Part shown: piece by piece, positions 24,171-31,582 of the stretch
Position numbering within the stretch: the stretch's first letter is position 1
Layout: the number at the start of each line of letters is the position of its first letter
Origin: UBA1738 sp964388835
Lineage (GTDB): Bacteria; Bacillota; Clostridia; UBA1381
DNA length: 41,699 nucleotides
Direction of reading: 5' to 3'
Assembly: GCA_964388835.1 (NCBI GenBank)
Contig: CAYMBZ010000008.1
Location: 1 to 41,699, forward strand
The notes under the pieces: generated by a model
Seen by the model: only the letters and a program-made list of their open reading frames with translations
What the model was told of the DNA's origin: nothing
The model's database searches: none
Translations under genes and position numbers: made by a program

Positions 24171-25522
24171 TGTTCTTCTCCCGCTCGGTAATCGATATTG
24201 ATAAATTTGGTGTATTTTCCTTGCCATCCCAGCTTAAACATACCGGTTTCACCCGCTCTATGCTTTGCTAAAATCACCTCTGCCGTATTTTTATCCTCGG
24301 TATCGGGATTATAATACTCGTCTCTGTACAAAAACACCACCATATCGGCATCCTGCTCTATAGAACCCGATTCACGTATATCCGAAAGCATCGGGCGCTT
24401 GTCCTGTCTCGCCTCAACCGCACGCGACAACTGTGACAATGCAACCACCGGTACTTCAAGCTCCTTCGCCATTACCTTTAAGGATCTTGAAATTTCCGAA
24501 ATTTCCTGCTGACGCGAATCGGTTCGTCCCGAACCTTTCATCAGCTGCAAGTAATCTATTACCACCAAGCTCAAGCCCTTTGTACGCTTTAATCTGTGGC
24601 ATTTCGCCCTTATTTCCGATACCGTAACAAGAGACGAATCATCTATATACATGGGAGCCGCGGCAATTCTGTCAAGATTTCTGCCGAGCCTTGCCCAATC
24701 CTCTCCCTCAAATTTTCCCGTCAAAATTTTGCTTGAATCTATAAGTGCCTGAGAGCACAAAATACGCTTCAATATTGATTCCTTCGGCATTTCCAGATTG
24801 AAAATAGCTACCGTTTTTTTGTCGTTTATGGCAACGTGCTCCGCAATGTTTACCGCAAAACTTGATTTACCCATACCGGGACGTCCTGCAATTAAGATAA
24901 ATTCCCCGCCATGGAACCCTCCGCAACGCCTGTTCAACTCATCAAAGCCGGTGGCAAGTCCGGTCAGCTTATTGGGATTTGAAGCATTTTCAACCATATC
25001 TTCATATGTGCTCATTATAATATCGCTTACCGGAACAATATCACTCTTGTCCCGTCCCTCGGCAATATCGAAAATAATTTGCTCTGCCTGCTCAAGCACA
25101 TTATCCGTTTCACTCTCACCGCTCACCGCAAGCGTATTTATCGCCGTTGCCGCGCCGGATAAACGTCTTAAAATTGCCTTTTCGGCAATAATTTCCGCAT
25201 AATACGATGCATTTTCCGTAGTCGAAATACTGGTTGCAAGGGATGCAAGGTAAGGAATTCCTCCCACCGCATCCAGCTTATCGTATCGCGTAAGCCTATC
25301 GCTCACTGTCACTATATCCACCGGTACATTTTCATTGAAAAGCTCAATCGATACAGAAAAAATCTCGCGGTTCGCATCAAAATAAAAATCATCCGCTTTT
25401 ATCTGCTCTGCCGCCGAAGATAAAGCCTTGTTATCCTGCAAAATACAGCCGATAACGGCTTTTTCCGCCTCCATACTGTGCGGCAGTTCATAATCCTGCA
25501 TATTATTCATAACATCTGCCAT
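24167..25522 (-). CDS. dnaB: Replicative DNA helicase DnaB
   Basis: A hexameric helicase that unwinds DNA at the replication fork. The N-terminal collar domain (residues 10-115; PHSMEAEKAVIGCIL) is followed by the RecA-like core with Walker A GRPGMGKSS (213-221), the Walker B region VVIDYLQLM, and ALSQLSRAVEARQDKRP. Its 451 residues are normal and no intein is present. It lies 28 nt after rplI and overlaps tilS. The gdpP-rplI-dnaB order is conserved in Firmicutes. Confidence 0.97.
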   Translation of the reverse strand: MADVMNNMQDYELPHSMEAEKAVIGCILQDNKALSSAAEQIKADDFYFDANREIFSVSIELFNENVPVDIVTVSDRLTRYDKLDAVGGIPYLASLATSISTTENASYYAEIIAEKAILRRLSGAATAINTLAVSGESETDNVLEQAEQIIFDIAEGRDKSDIVPVSDIIMSTYEDMVENASNPNKLTGLATGFDELNRRCGGFHGGEFILIAGRPGMGKSSFAVNIAEHVAINDKKTVAIFNLEMPKESILKRILCSQALIDSSKILTGKFEGEDWARLGRNLDRIAAAPMYIDDSSLVTVSEIRAKCHRLKRTKGLSLVVIDYLQLMKGSGRTDSRQQEISEISRSLKVMAKELEVPVVALSQLSRAVEARQDKRPMLSDIRESGSIEQDADMVVFLYRDEYYNPDTEDKNTAEVILAKHRAGETGMFKLGWQGKYTKFINIDYRAGEEQ

Positions 25523-25550
25523 ACAAATCTACTTCCTTTTCGGCGGTATT

Positions 25551-25997
25551 TTACTGTTCCTTAACCGTAACCTTAAGCTTTCCGGTAACTCCCGGATGAA
25601 TTTTCACCTCAACCGTTGTTGTGCCCAGTGTCTTTATTCCGTCCGGCATGACAAACTTCTTTTTATCTATTTTAATGTGGTGTTGCATTTTAAGCGCCTC
25701 GGAAACATCCTTAGATGTTATTGAGCCGAACAGCTTGCCGTTTTCTCCCGCCTTCGCGGTCAAAACAACCTCAGCTTGTTCCATCTTTTCTTTCTGCGCC
25801 TCCGCATCTTCAAGGGCTGTTTTTCTGCGGTATTCCTCAGCATCGTTTTTACCGTTCATTATGTTTATATTGGTATTGGTAGCCTCCTTTGCAAGCCCTT
25901 TCGGCAGAAGATAATTTCTTCCGTATCCGTCCGAAACCTCAACCAGCTGTCCTTTTTTGCCCTTTCCCTTTATGTCTTGATTTAAAATAACCTTCAT
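25551..25997 (-). CDS. rplI: 50S ribosomal protein L9
   Basis: A 148-residue ribosomal protein with the N-terminal RNA-binding domain (MKVILNQDIKGKGKKGQ, VSDGYGRNYLLPKGLA), a long connecting helix (about 40-75), and the C-terminal domain (LFGSITSKDV, HPGVTGKLKVTV). The start at 25997 is set by MKVIL homology and GGAAG upstream; an in-frame ATG at 26036 would overlap gdpP. It lies 28 nt after the gdpP stop. Confidence 0.97.
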   Translation of the reverse strand: MKVILNQDIKGKGKKGQLVEVSDGYGRNYLLPKGLAKEATNTNINIMNGKNDAEEYRRKTALEDAEAQKEKMEQAEVVLTAKAGENGKLFGSITSKDVSEALKMQHHIKIDKKKFVMPDGIKTLGTTTVEVKIHPGVTGKLKVTVKEQ

Positions 25998-26025
25998 ATT
26001 TTCAACTTCCTTTCCAAAACCGTTA

Positions 26026-28026
26026 TTATCTTTCATTTACGGCAATATATTCCGAAACCGCCGCCTTAAGCTTTTCGAAAACTGCTTCCGTATCGCGAGT
26101 TTTAAGCTGTGCGCCGGCAACCGTCGCATGTCCGCCTCCTCCGAGCTTTTCTGCGATAACCTGCACATTTATATCTCCGAGTGAGCGTGCCGAAACGCAT
26201 ACCTCATTTTCCATAGGATATACCACAAATGCGGCTTTAATCCCGCTTAAATTAAGCATTTCATCCGCCGCCTGCGAAGATATCACTTTCATGTTGGGAT
26301 AGCTTTCACGACAAACCGAAACCAGTATGTTATCGCCCACCGCAACCGAATTTTTTATAATCTCGCCGCGCAGTACATACTCATCCTTGCCCACATTAAA
26401 CAATTTTCTTACCTCTGCGGTATTAAGTCCGTATCGCCTTAAATAAGATGCCGACTCAAAGGTTCTTACGCCGGTTTTAATGCCGAAATTCTTTGTGTCC
26501 ATAACAATACCGACATACAGTGCCTTTGCTTCAAAAGCAGTCATCTTTTTATTGTCATCGATATACTGAAGTATTTCGGTTGCCATCTCACATGTGGACG
26601 ATGCATACGGTTCGTGATACACCAAAGAAATATTTGACACAAACTCCGTGCTTCGTCTGTGATGGTCTATCAATACAGCTTTTGTGGTTTTTTTCAATAA
26701 TTCTGGGCATGGCAACATGGACGGTCTGTGAGTATCCAGCACCACCAACAGCGTATTCATTGTTATGATGTCCTCTGCCGCCTCCGGTGAAATCAGCATG
26801 CCACGGTACTCGTCATTTTTTCGTACCTCTTCTGCCAAAGGCTCAACCGCAGGCGATTGGTCAAACACAATATACGGCTCCTTGCCAAGGGTTCTTACTG
26901 CTCTCTGCAAACCTATTGCGGCACCGAACGAGTCATAATCATGACCGTTATGTCCCATAAAAATAACCTTATCCGAATTTAGGATAAAATCCTTAAGTGC
27001 CACCGCAAACGCCCTTGTTTTCACACGCGTGCTCTTTTCATAATCCTTTGCAATTCCGCCGTAGAAATTATACTGGCTCGAATCTTTCACCGCCGCCTGG
27101 TCGCCACCGCGGCCCAACGCCATATCTATCGCCGCTCTCGCATATGCATCATTTTCCTGCAGAGTTCCGCCAACTCCGACGCCTATGCTTATTGTTATCG
27201 GCATTTTCAGGGCATCTCCCAGACCTCTCACTTTTTCCAAAACATCAAACTTTCTATGAATATATTCTTTTAAGTGCTGATGTTCGAAAAGCACCAAATA
27301 TCTGTCGCGCTCGGTTTTTTTCATAAAGCCTTTGCTTTCCGCCACCCAGCCACTTATATATTTGTTGATTTTCGCCATAGTCTGCTGGCAATCGGAATCA
27401 TCCATTTTCTGAAAGATTTCGTCGTAGTTGTCAATATTAACTATCGCGATATCGGTTTTTTCATTATTGTATTTTTTTCTGAGTTCTTCAATTTCGGTTT
27501 TGTCGATAAAGTACAAAAGTACCGTAAAATCGTTCTCGTCCGCACCCGCCGTCGAATTTTTTATAATATCTCCGACAACGTTATATCGATGCCCCTTATA
27601 TCCGGCATATGTGTATATTCCTTTTGACGATTTGAGAATTTCCGACCACTTCAGCTCCGGCATAACATCGCTTATCACGATGTTGTACAGGTTGTTTGAA
27701 CCGAGCATTTCCGCAAAAAGGTCATTATACCAGCTTATCTGCCCGTTTATCTGCAAAACCGCCATAGGCAGAGGAAGTTTACTGATTGCATCACCGGACA
27801 TTCCCTCTTTTTGAGCAGTAAGCATATTAACGTAATCACCGAAATTTTTTCGGCGAAGCTTCGCCAGAACAGCTCCGTAAACAGAGATTGCCGCCGCCGC
27901 AAGAATCAGCGCGGCTGCCTGTATAAAATCCTCCGAATACATCGAAAATATCCCGCAGAAAACAAGCACCAATGCCGCGGCGCTTATTCCCGCCGTCTCC
28001 CCGCTGTCACTATATCGTTTTTTCAT
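26026..28026 (-). CDS. gdpP: Cyclic-di-AMP phosphodiesterase GdpP
   Basis: A membrane-bound enzyme that hydrolyses c-di-AMP to pApA. There are two N-terminal membrane segments (about residues 13-30 and 34-53), a PAS-like domain (about 75-175), a degenerate GGDEF domain (about 190-315), and a DHH/DHHA1 phosphodiesterase module with GHNGHDYDSFG (358-368), DTHRPS (431-436), DHHRRS (454-459) and GGGGHATVAGA near the C-terminus. All expected metal-binding residues of the DHH part are present. The 666 residues match the family. It is the first gene of a long minus-strand run and has a clear promoter. Confidence 0.96.
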   Translation of the reverse strand: MKKRYSDSGETAGISAAALVLVFCGIFSMYSEDFIQAAALILAAAAISVYGAVLAKLRRKNFGDYVNMLTAQKEGMSGDAISKLPLPMAVLQINGQISWYNDLFAEMLGSNNLYNIVISDVMPELKWSEILKSSKGIYTYAGYKGHRYNVVGDIIKNSTAGADENDFTVLLYFIDKTEIEELRKKYNNEKTDIAIVNIDNYDEIFQKMDDSDCQQTMAKINKYISGWVAESKGFMKKTERDRYLVLFEHQHLKEYIHRKFDVLEKVRGLGDALKMPITISIGVGVGGTLQENDAYARAAIDMALGRGGDQAAVKDSSQYNFYGGIAKDYEKSTRVKTRAFAVALKDFILNSDKVIFMGHNGHDYDSFGAAIGLQRAVRTLGKEPYIVFDQSPAVEPLAEEVRKNDEYRGMLISPEAAEDIITMNTLLVVLDTHRPSMLPCPELLKKTTKAVLIDHHRRSTEFVSNISLVYHEPYASSTCEMATEILQYIDDNKKMTAFEAKALYVGIVMDTKNFGIKTGVRTFESASYLRRYGLNTAEVRKLFNVGKDEYVLRGEIIKNSVAVGDNILVSVCRESYPNMKVISSQAADEMLNLSGIKAAFVVYPMENEVCVSARSLGDINVQVIAEKLGGGGHATVAGAQLKTRDTEAVFEKLKAAVSEYIAVNER

Positions 28027-28082
28027 AATTTCTCCTTCAAAATATTAAAGCACAAAAATAGCTACATTACACTTATTTTATC

Positions 28083-28111
28083 ATTTTATCACATATACTT
28101 CAATTAGTCAA
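28083..28111 (-). promoter_or_regulatory. Sigma-A promoter of gdpP and downstream genes
   Basis: On the minus strand: TTGACT (28111-28106), a 17-nt spacer ending in TGTGA, then TAAAAT (28088-28083). It is divergent from the luxS promoter without overlapping it. Confidence 0.82.
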
Positions 28112-28126
28112 GTCTTGTAAAAAGTG

Positions 28127-28155
28127 TTGTAATTTACCGCCGATTATGGTATAAT
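28127..28155 (+). promoter_or_regulatory. Sigma-A promoter of the luxS operon
   Basis: TTGTAA (28127-28132), a 17-nt spacer ending in TGG, then perfect TATAAT (28150-28155), giving an extended -10. The leader to the luxS ATG is about 170 nt. Confidence 0.8.
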
Positions 28156-28180
28156 GATTTCAAGCAAAGTTTGAAATCAT
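28154..28180 (+). promoter_or_regulatory. Perfect inverted repeat over the luxS transcription start
   Basis: ATGATTTCAA (28154-28163) and TTGAAATCAT (28171-28180) are exact reverse complements, 10 bp each, with a 7-nt spacer. The repeat starts within the -10 box and covers the expected transcription start, so the left arm is mostly not transcribed. This fits a repressor operator better than an RNA hairpin. The regulator is unknown. Confidence 0.65.
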
Positions 28181-28192
28181 AGCTGAAAGTAT

Positions 28193-28283
28193 GGCATCCG
28201 AATCCCGCACCGTTTTTAAAACTTACAAAAGCGCCGCATAAATGGATTTCGGTTGTTTGGCGCAATGCCTGCCTTTCAAAAGG
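28193..28283 (+). ncRNA. Structured luxS leader RNA with possible pseudoknot
   Basis: GGCAT (28193-28197) can pair with ATGCC (28265-28269), and CCGAATCC (28198-28205) stacks on it by pairing with GGATTTCGG (28244-28252, one bulge). GCGCC (28231-28235) in the enclosed loop can pair with GGCGC (28259-28263) outside that stem, making an H-type pseudoknot. A small CCTT/AAGG hairpin follows. The structure lies between promoter and start of the S-adenosylhomocysteine recycling operon. I could not match it to SAM-I, purine or T-box consensus elements. Confidence 0.4.
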
Positions 28284-28331
28284 AAACAATTATTCATTAA
28301 TATACACAAAATATCTGAAAAGAGGTTAATT

Positions 28332-28784
28332 ATGGACATACAAAAAAATGCCAGCTTCACGGTAGACCACACAAAATTTGCGGAGGGACTTTATATTTCG
28401 CGCATCGACGGCGACATTACCACCTATGACATGCGCACACGCCGTCCCAATGGCGGAGACTATATGGATAATATTTCCATGCACACCTTTGAACATATGT
28501 TTTCAACCTATATCCGCAACACAGAGCTTGACGTGATATATTTCGGTCCCATGGGCTGTCAGACGGGATTTTATCTGTTGGTCAGAAAAGCCGATAACTC
28601 CGTGGTTTTGGAAGAAATTAAGTCGGCATGCGAAAAAATCATCAACCATATCGGCGAGGTTTTCGGAGCTTCACCGATAGAATGTGGAAACTATAAAACT
28701 TTGGATTTGGCATCCGCAAAATCCGAAGCAAAAAAATATCTTGACGCTTTAAACAAAAGCGCCGTAACTTTCAAATATTTCTGA
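28332..28784 (+). CDS. luxS: S-ribosylhomocysteine lyase LuxS
   Basis: LuxS cleaves S-ribosylhomocysteine to homocysteine and the precursor of autoinducer-2. The 150-residue product has the metal site HTFEH (H51, H55, with E54 between), the catalytic Cys region GCQTGFY (C76), and ECGNY (C118, third metal ligand). The ATG at 28332 follows AGAGG; an in-frame ATG at 28242 lies in the structured leader and lacks a binding site. It is the first gene of a five-gene operon whose third gene supplies its substrate. Confidence 0.96.
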   Translation: MDIQKNASFTVDHTKFAEGLYISRIDGDITTYDMRTRRPNGGDYMDNISMHTFEHMFSTYIRNTELDVIYFGPMGCQTGFYLLVRKADNSVVLEEIKSACEKIINHIGEVFGASPIECGNYKTLDLASAKSEAKKYLDALNKSAVTFKYF

Positions 28785-28796
28785 GGAGGAACACAA

Positions 28797-29345
28797 ATGG
28801 AATACAAAGTTAATCTAAACGGCAAAGAATACGGCTTGCCGATAGTGGAAATCAAAGAGGGGCTCAGTATCGCAGTTCTTGACATGCTGTCATCCAAAGA
28901 TTTGTCCCACGATGCAAGTGCCGCGCTTTATGCAAAATTAAAGAGCTCGGACATTGACCTCACAGCGGTGGACGTAGTGCTTTCCGCCGAAACAAAAGGC
29001 ATAACTCTTGCCTACCAAATGGCAGAATATCTTGACCGTGACATGGTTATTTTGAGAAAGGAACAGAAAATTTACCACAAGGAAGTCACCAAGGGCGCAG
29101 TGGATACATACACAACAAAAAATCCACATTATCTGTACCTTGATAACAACCAGATACCGAAACTGTGCGGAAAAAACGTGCTCATAGTGGATGATGTTGT
29201 TTCAACAGGTTCTTCTCTTGCGGCAATAGAATCCATCCTCACCCAGATAGGCGCAAACATATACGCAAAGGCATTTATCTTTGCCGAGGGCGAAGCCGCG
29301 AAGCGCAGTGATATAATTTTTGTTGATTCACTGCCGCTGCTTTGA
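28797..29345 (+). CDS. apt: Adenine phosphoribosyltransferase-like protein
   Basis: Type I phosphoribosyltransferase fold of 182 residues with the PRPP loop VLIVDDVVSTGSS (128-140) and a flexible-loop region around RKEQKIYHKE (87-96). It is predicted to convert adenine and PRPP to AMP. The context supports adenine as substrate: it lies between luxS and the nucleosidase that releases adenine from SAH and MTA. The N-terminal region differs from that of the common short Apt proteins, so another purine cannot be excluded. GAGGAGG lies directly upstream; the gap to luxS is 12 nt. Confidence 0.85.
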   Translation: MEYKVNLNGKEYGLPIVEIKEGLSIAVLDMLSSKDLSHDASAALYAKLKSSDIDLTAVDVVLSAETKGITLAYQMAEYLDRDMVILRKEQKIYHKEVTKGAVDTYTTKNPHYLYLDNNQIPKLCGKNVLIVDDVVSTGSSLAAIESILTQIGANIYAKAFIFAEGEAAKRSDIIFVDSLPLL

Positions 29346-29359
29346 TAGGGAGGAACATC

Positions 29360-30046
29360 ATGATTGGAATAATAGGCGCAATGGATATTGAGGTTGAGAA
29401 CATAAAATCGTTCTTAACCTGCAAAAATGAAGAAAACATAAGCGGAATTGATTTCGTTTCCGGAAAATTCGGCTCAAAGGACGTAGTTGTGGCAAAATGC
29501 GGTGTCGGCAAAGTTTTCGCAGCACTTTGTGCCGAAGCGATGATTTTAAAGTATTCTCCCGAAATGATAGTAAACGTCGGCGTTGCCGGTTGTCTTGACA
29601 ACACTTTAAAAATCGGTGATATAGTTATTGCGGACAGTGTCGTTCAGCACGATATGGATATTTCGGCACTGGGGCACCCACGCGGACTTTTGGACGGCTT
29701 GGATATCATAAATATTTCTGCCGACAAAAAAATCTGCACACTTCTTTCCGCCGCTGTTTCACAGTTGGGGCTTCCTTATACCGTCGGAACAATCGCCTCG
29801 GGCGACCAATTTGTTGCCGATAAGAAAACAAAAGAGTTTATTATTAAAGCTTTTAACGCAAAATCATGCGAAATGGAAGGTGCCGCTATCGGGCACGTAT
29901 GCTTTGTAAACAAAGTTCCGTTCTGTGTTCTCCGCGCAATGAGCGACGGCGCAGATGACGGTGCAAACATGGATTTCCCCACTTTCACACGTATGGCGGC
30001 AGAAAATTCCACAAATGTTATACGCAGTTTCTTATCCGCATTATAA
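29360..30046 (+). CDS. mtnN: 5'-methylthioadenosine/S-adenosylhomocysteine nucleosidase
   Basis: The enzyme removes adenine from S-adenosylhomocysteine and methylthioadenosine, feeding S-ribosylhomocysteine to LuxS. The 228-residue protein shows IGAMDIEVE with general acid E11, the ribose-binding EMEGAA (171-176), and SDGAD with catalytic D196. The ATG at 29360 follows GGGAGGA. It sits 14 nt after apt. The operon thus encodes both steps of SAH detoxification plus adenine recapture. Confidence 0.96.
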   Translation: MIGIIGAMDIEVENIKSFLTCKNEENISGIDFVSGKFGSKDVVVAKCGVGKVFAALCAEAMILKYSPEMIVNVGVAGCLDNTLKIGDIVIADSVVQHDMDISALGHPRGLLDGLDIINISADKKICTLLSAAVSQLGLPYTVGTIASGDQFVADKKTKEFIIKAFNAKSCEMEGAAIGHVCFVNKVPFCVLRAMSDGADDGANMDFPTFTRMAAENSTNVIRSFLSAL

Positions 30047-30068
30047 TCACCAAGAGGAGTAGTACAAA

Positions 30069-30605
30069 ATGGATTTTACCGAAAAAACAATCTCTACAAG
30101 AGAAATATATAACGGAAGAATCGTACATCTTACCGAAGATACGGTACTTCTTCCCAACGGAAAAACAGCCGGACGTGAGCTTGTTCTGCATGGCGGCGGC
30201 GTGGGAGTTATTGCGATTGATGATGAAAAAAACGTACTCACCGTAAAACAATTTCGCAAGCCATATGACGAAGTTGTTCTTGAAATTCCCGCAGGCAAAC
30301 TTGAAGTCGGTGAGGACCCGTTTCTTGCCGGACAGCGTGAGCTTGTGGAGGAAACCGGATACACCGCTTCAAAGTATACTTTCCTCGGAAAATTTTATCC
30401 CACACCCGGTTATTGCAGTGAAGTAATACATCTGTATCTTGCCGAAGAACTCACCTATGTCGGTCAAAATCTCGACCCGGATGAGTTCGTAGAAGTGGAA
30501 AAATACACCCTTTCGGAACTTGTTCAAATGGCTATGGATAATACACTTTTCGATGCCAAAACCGTAGTTGCGGTTTTAAAGGCGGACAAAATAATAAACG
30601 GCTGA
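30069..30605 (+). CDS. nudF: ADP-ribose pyrophosphatase, NUDIX family
   Basis: A 178-residue hydrolase with a complete Nudix box: G76, E82, R90-E91-L92, E94-E95 and G97. The PTPGYCSEVIHLYLA stretch after the box is typical of NudF/ADP-ribose pyrophosphatases, which split ADP-ribose into AMP and ribose 5-phosphate. AGAGGAG precedes the ATG. It is the fourth gene of the luxS operon. The AMP product may link it to the purine salvage theme, but that is inference. Confidence 0.92.
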   Translation: MDFTEKTISTREIYNGRIVHLTEDTVLLPNGKTAGRELVLHGGGVGVIAIDDEKNVLTVKQFRKPYDEVVLEIPAGKLEVGEDPFLAGQRELVEETGYTASKYTFLGKFYPTPGYCSEVIHLYLAEELTYVGQNLDPDEFVEVEKYTLSELVQMAMDNTLFDAKTVVAVLKADKIING

Positions 30606-30637
30606 AAAAATCTCAAATTCAAAAGGAGTCTTATATT

Positions 30638-31171
30638 ATGATATATCTGCTTTTAGCTGACGGCTTTGAAGACATCGAAGCTCTCGCGCCCACAGACATT
30701 CTGCGCCGCGCCGAAATCGATGTCAAAACCGTGGGAATAGAAAACAAAACCGTTACATCGGCACACGGTGTAACAGTTTTAACCGATATTTTAATTGACG
30801 AGGTTTCAAAAGAAGATATGACCATGCTGGTTCTGCCAGGCGGTGCCGGTCATACCAACCTTGACAGCTCCGATAAGGTTCACAACCTTATCGATTACGC
30901 CGCAAACAATGAAATTTATATTGCCGCTATCTGCGCTTCACCGTCCATAATCGGCAAGCGCGGTCTTTTGGCGGGAAAAAAATACACTTGCTTCCCGGGC
31001 TTTGAAAAATTCGTCACCGACGGCATTTTTACAGGTGAAAAAGCCGTTTGGGATGGCAAATTCCTGACAGCAAAAGGCGCCGGTGCCGCAAGTGATTTCG
31101 GCTTTAAAATGGTCGAAATCTTCAAAGGCTTAAAAACCGCACAACAGCTTAAAGAACAAATGCAATATTGA
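30638..31171 (+). CDS. DJ-1/PfpI family protein
   Basis: A 177-residue protein of the DJ-1/YajL group with the nucleophilic Cys in AICASPS (C99), the conserved acidic residue in ADGFEDIEA (E14 or nearby) and LPGGAGHTNL (66-75). Members act as chaperones or glyoxalase-like deglycases; the activity of this protein is unknown. AAAGGAG precedes the ATG. It closes the luxS operon and its stop codon overlaps the terminator stem by one base. Confidence 0.92.
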   Translation: MIYLLLADGFEDIEALAPTDILRRAEIDVKTVGIENKTVTSAHGVTVLTDILIDEVSKEDMTMLVLPGGAGHTNLDSSDKVHNLIDYAANNEIYIAAICASPSIIGKRGLLAGKKYTCFPGFEKFVTDGIFTGEKAVWDGKFLTAKGAGAASDFGFKMVEIFKGLKTAQQLKEQMQY

Positions 31172-31213
31172 AAATGAACTATCCACCCACATAGCGGGTG
31201 GATAGTTCATTTT
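31171..31213. terminator. Terminator of the luxS operon
   Basis: A perfect 18-bp stem (31171-31188 with 31196-31213) with a 7-nt loop. The arms begin AAAATG and end CATTTT, so it can serve in both directions. The T tail is short (TTTCGAG), but the stem is unusually long. Confidence 0.85.
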
Positions 31214-31406
31214 CGAGTATAACCTACACACTGCCCACCATACATATTTCACCTCCCCCCTGAACAGCTATTGTTCTTTGTCCTTTGTAACTTCCTTCTC
31301 TACTGAATTTTTTTCAATACACTCAAAACATTCCGCTTTCCTCACTTCTTTACATTTTCAGACCTACAACCGCTTTGAAAAAAATCCCGCACATATCTCC
31401 CCTCGT

Positions 31407-31521
31407 CTCGCACATGTAAAGCGAGTTGTCGAAGTTTTGCGACTTGTTTGAAGCCGCAAAACTGCGGGTTTCAAAGGGTGTCCCTTTGCGACTTTTCGTA
31501 CTTTTGGTCGCTCAAAAGTAC
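31407..31521. repeat. Cluster of perfect hairpins in a non-coding stretch
   Basis: Four inverted repeats in 115 nt: CTCGC/GCGAG (31407-31425), AGTTTTGCG/CGCAAAACT (31433-31463), CAAAGGG/CCCTTTG (31472-31488, 3-nt loop) and GTACTTTTG/CAAAAGTAC (31498-31521). The stretch 31214-31582 has no credible gene; short frames across it have odd compositions. The layout resembles a dispersed REP-like or miniature element; other copies cannot be checked here. Confidence 0.5.
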
Positions 31522-31582
31522 AAATATATAAAGCGCACAACCGAGCTACAGCTGTGTCCCGCAAAACCTCAGGGAACGTTTT

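Noticed and set aside
28242..28331. A longer luxS reading from an upstream in-frame ATG
   Set aside because: That stretch is the structured leader, has no ribosome binding site, and would add 30 residues absent from LuxS proteins. AGAGG marks the ATG at 28332.
28156..28331. Known riboswitch or T-box in the luxS leader
   Set aside because: I looked for the SAM-I core, the purine riboswitch core and the T-box sequence AGGGTGG and found none, so no class is claimed.
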